A DNA stretch of 64,000 nt, taken from positions 186,001-250,000 of the forward strand of contig NZ_RPOI01000010.1 of the NCBI RefSeq assembly GCF_003818115.1, read 5' to 3'. How positions within the stretch are numbered: the first letter of the stretch is position 1; each line of letters starts with the position of its first letter. The notes under the pieces were generated by a model. That model was not told the DNA's origin, searched no databases, and saw only the letters and a program-made list of their open reading frames with translations. A program made the translations under genes and the position numbers. Of the stretch, positions 60,180 to 64,000 are shown in pieces. The DNA is from Citrobacter youngae. Its GTDB lineage: Bacteria; Pseudomonadota; Gammaproteobacteria; Enterobacterales; Enterobacteriaceae.

Positions 60180-62285
60180 TTAGTGCGCGCCTTTCGCCTG
60201 CGCCACGATCTCTTCGACATTCTCAGGCATCGGCTCGTACGGCGTCTCTTTCGACGTTGGTTTGTCCTCTTTCAACGCTGCCAGCGCAGTTTTGATGGAG
60301 AACAGACCCAGCACCACAACGACTACCATGAAGAAGATGGTGAGACCCGCATCCAGGCGGTTGTTAAACACCAGCTGCGTCAGCTGCGACTGGGTGTACT
60401 GCGCCGGAATGTTACCGCTGTCGATCATCGCCTGGAATTTGTTGGCGATAGCCAGGAAGCCGATTTTCGCATCCGGGCTAAACGCTTTCTGCCAGCCAGC
60501 GGTCAGGGTACAAATCAGCAGCCAGGCGGTTGGCACCAGCGCCACCCATGCGTAGCGCTGGCGTTTCATCTTGAATAGCACCACCGCACAGAGCATCAAC
60601 GCCATACCGGCCAGCATCTGGTTGGCGATACCAAACAGCGGCCACAGGGTGTTAATACCGCCCAGTGGATCCACCACGCCCTGGTGCAGGAAGTAACCCC
60701 AGGCCAGTACGCACAGCGCCGTCGCCAACAGGTTCGCTGGCAGCGAATCGGTACGTTTCAGCCCTGGTGACACCACGCCCAGCAGATCCTGCAGCATAAA
60801 GCGCGCGGCGCGCGTACCGGCGTCTACTGCCGTCAAAATAAACAGGGCTTCAAACAGAATGGCGAAGTGATACCAGAATGCCACATCCATCATGCCACCC
60901 AGCGCACCGTGCAGAATATACGCCATGCCCACCGCCAGCGTCGGCGCGCCGCCTGCACGGGAGATAATGGATTGTTCGCCGACATCGTTCGCGATCTGAT
61001 GCAGCGTATCAGGCGTGATAACAAAGCCCCAGCTGCTCACGACCTGTGCCGCTGACGCAACCACATCGGTGGTTCCGGCAGGTGCCAGTACCGCCATCGG
61101 GCTGTTCATCGCAAAGTAGACGCCCGGGTCGATAACGCAGGCCGCTACCAGCGCCATAATGGCGACAAAGGATTCCATCAGCATCCCGCCATAGCCGATA
61201 AAGCAGGCCTGACCTTCATTCGCCAGCATCTTCGGCGTGGTGCCGGAGGCAATCAGCGCGTGGAAACCAGAGACTGCGCCGCAGGCGATGGTAATAAACA
61301 GGAACGGGAACAGGTTACCGCTCCAGACCGGGCCGGTACCGTCAACAAACTTGGTCAACGCAGGCATGGTCAGCGTCGGGCGCATGATCAGGATCCCTAC
61401 CGCCAGACCCACAATGGTGCCGATTTTCAGGAAGGTAGAAAGGTAATCACGCGGTGCCAGCAGCAGCCAGACCGGCAGCACGGCAGCCACGAAACCGTAA
61501 CCCACCAGCATCCAGGTCAGCTGTACACCGGTAAAGTCAAAATAAGGGGCCCAGGTAGGACTCTCCGCCACCCAGCCACCGGAAATAATGGCAAATACCA
61601 GGAACACCAGACCGATGACCGACACTTCGCCAATGCGCCCCGGGCGCAGATAACGCAGGTAAATCCCCATAAAAATCGCCAGCGGGATAGTGAACGCTAC
61701 GGTGTAAGTTCCCCACGGGCTGTGGGTTAGCGCTTTCACGACTATCATCGCCAGTACCGCGAGGATAATCACCATGATCATAAAACAGGCCACCAGCGCA
61801 ATAACACCCGCCGTTGGGCCCATCTCTTCTTTCACCAGTTCGCCAAGGGAACGACCATCGCGACGGGTAGAAACAAACAGCACCATAAAGTCCTGCACCG
61901 CGCCGGCCAGCACTACCCCGGCGAGCAGCCAGATCATCCCCGGCAGATAGCCCATTTGCGCCGCCAGCACCGGTCCAACTAACGGACCCGCTCCGGCAAT
62001 CGCTGCAAAATGGTGACCAAACAGTACTTTTTTATCGGTGGGAACATAGTCCAGACCGTCGTTATGACGCACGGCTGGCGTCATACGCGTCGGGTCCAGC
62101 GCCAGTACATTTTTCGCGATGTACAGGCCATAGAAACGGTAAGCGATAAGATAGACACAGACCGACGCCACGACTATCCACAACGCGTTGATCTGTTCAC
62201 CACGGTTTAATGCGATATAGCCGAGGGCAAATGCTCCCATTACGGAGAGCACTGTCCAGACGAGGTACTTCCCTGATTTATTCAT
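60180..62285 (-). CDS. cstA: CstA, carbon-starvation peptide/pyruvate transporter
   Basis: Large inner-membrane carrier induced by carbon starvation, reported to import peptides and pyruvate. The 701-residue product has many hydrophobic helices and the family signatures FGHHFAAIAGAGPLVGPVLA and LFVSTRRDGRSLGELV. A CRP-like site upstream fits its known cAMP-CRP control. In operon with ybdD. Confidence 0.96.
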   Translation of the reverse strand: MNKSGKYLVWTVLSVMGAFALGYIALNRGEQINALWIVVASVCVYLIAYRFYGLYIAKNVLALDPTRMTPAVRHNDGLDYVPTDKKVLFGHHFAAIAGAGPLVGPVLAAQMGYLPGMIWLLAGVVLAGAVQDFMVLFVSTRRDGRSLGELVKEEMGPTAGVIALVACFMIMVIILAVLAMIVVKALTHSPWGTYTVAFTIPLAIFMGIYLRYLRPGRIGEVSVIGLVFLVFAIISGGWVAESPTWAPYFDFTGVQLTWMLVGYGFVAAVLPVWLLLAPRDYLSTFLKIGTIVGLAVGILIMRPTLTMPALTKFVDGTGPVWSGNLFPFLFITIACGAVSGFHALIASGTTPKMLANEGQACFIGYGGMLMESFVAIMALVAACVIDPGVYFAMNSPMAVLAPAGTTDVVASAAQVVSSWGFVITPDTLHQIANDVGEQSIISRAGGAPTLAVGMAYILHGALGGMMDVAFWYHFAILFEALFILTAVDAGTRAARFMLQDLLGVVSPGLKRTDSLPANLLATALCVLAWGYFLHQGVVDPLGGINTLWPLFGIANQMLAGMALMLCAVVLFKMKRQRYAWVALVPTAWLLICTLTAGWQKAFSPDAKIGFLAIANKFQAMIDSGNIPAQYTQSQLTQLVFNNRLDAGLTIFFMVVVVVLGLFSIKTALAALKEDKPTSKETPYEPMPENVEEIVAQAKGAH

Positions 62286-62405
62286 AGTTGTTATCCGTTG
62301 TCCTATCCAGAGAGATGTTACATTTTGTTTCTATAACATCTTTTCTGGATTTAACAACCTGACAACCATGCAAACCCGAAGTATCACTGAGTATTTACAT
62401 TACAT

Positions 62406-62421
62406 TGTTAACTAGATCACT
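62406..62421 (-). promoter_or_regulatory. CRP-like site upstream of cstA
   Basis: Read leftward: AGTGA-tctagt-TAACA, eight of ten matches to the CRP half-sites, about 120 bp upstream of the cstA start. E. coli cstA requires cAMP-CRP. Confidence 0.5.
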
Positions 62422-62469
62422 TCATTTACCTGTTAACCCTGCAATTTCATTTTACTTTGCCGGGTGACT

Positions 62470-63640
<1,171 letters not shown>

Positions 63641-63641
<1 letters not shown>

Positions 63642-64000
63642 CACTTCACCTCGCGGGAGAGCAGCGTCCACCAGGCGTCAATGGTCGGTTTTTTCGCCAG
63701 CATCACAAAGTCGATATCGCCATGCACTTTCCGCCAACGGGCCGCCAGCGCCATCATACGTACTGAGTCCAGACCGTAATCGATTAAGTTTTCGTCATCC
63801 ATTGGCTCTTCAGACTCATCGAGTAGCGGCAGAATCACGCTGCGCAGCGCATCTTTACTGTCCGGAACAGACGTCGGCAGTAACTCCTGGGTCATCACCA
63901 CGCGACCGGAACGCCCCGCCACGTATTTCAGCGACATCAGGTGTTCATCACGGCTAAAGTCCGCCAGCGCATCTGCGACCATAAACGGCTTAATATCACG
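63641..64000 (-). CDS. entB: EntB, isochorismatase / aryl carrier protein (C-terminal part only)
   Basis: Only the last 119 residues lie in the window; the gene continues beyond the right edge. The visible part begins inside the isochorismatase domain (RDIKPFMVADALADFS). It contains the aryl-carrier domain with the phosphopantetheine serine in DYGLDSVRMMALA and ends WWTLLSREVK. It is upstream of entA and entH in the ent operon. Confidence 0.96.

Overview
The window is ordinary chromosomal core of an enterobacterium close to Escherichia and Salmonella. Nearly every gene is immediately recognisable and lies in the E. coli K-12 order between ubiF and entB, but several differences fit Citrobacter (or a near relative) better. 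An intact cobD sits next to cobC, the K-12 blocks hscC-djlB, ybeF and ybdR are absent, ybeM is intact, and there are small insertions (a DMSO-reductase-like operon, and a flavin reductase plus haloperoxidase pair). I infer the genus from divergence and synteny; no marker in the window is decisive.

Layout. 1-12 kb: 3' part of ubiF, miaB, the heat-shock set ybeZ-ybeY-corC-lnt, the glutamate/aspartate transporter gltIJKL with the embedded sRNA SroC, rihA and ybeL. 12-28 kb: leuS-lptE-holA-nadD, divergent cobD/cobC, then the cell-shape and lipoate cluster rsfS-rlmH-mrdA-mrdB-rlpA-dacA-ybeD-lipB-lipA. 28-31 kb: tatE, ybeM, crcB, cspE, pagP. 31-42 kb: anaerobic C4-dicarboxylate and citrate metabolism: dcuC, the DpiB/DpiA (CitA/CitB) two-component system, the citrate lyase operon citCDEFXG and the citrate/succinate antiporter citT. 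42-46 kb: rna, the flavin reductase and alpha/beta hydrolase pair, a 0.7-kb palindromic element, rnk and uspG. 46-53 kb: a four-gene molybdoenzyme operon and ahpCF. 53-60 kb: dsbG, the AT-rich regulator ybdO, ybdN-ybdM (IbrA/IbrB-like), ybdL, ybdH. 60-64 kb: ybdD, cstA and the distal enterobactin genes entH, entA and the end of entB.

How the genes work together. CitAB senses citrate and is expected to drive citC-citT. Citrate lyase (CitDEF, matured by CitC, CitG and CitX) splits citrate taken up by CitT in exchange for succinate, and DcuC exports succinate under anaerobiosis. The Dms-like operon adds a likely anaerobic respiratory reductase. AhpCF and DsbG share an intergenic region with a good OxyR site. 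MrdA/MrdB with RlpA and DacA shape the septum and side wall.

The most unusual structures are: (1) a 688-bp near-palindromic element flanked by an exact 12-bp direct repeat at 44543-45254, whose two arms carry hairpins at matching positions with different stem sequences; (2) a chain of seven small hairpins ending in a leftward terminator between ahpC and dsbG; (3) an ERIC element whose terminal bases form the stop codon of dpiA; and (4) a 17-A homopolymer inside the end of ybdO. I saw no CRISPR array, prophage, tRNA or rRNA.
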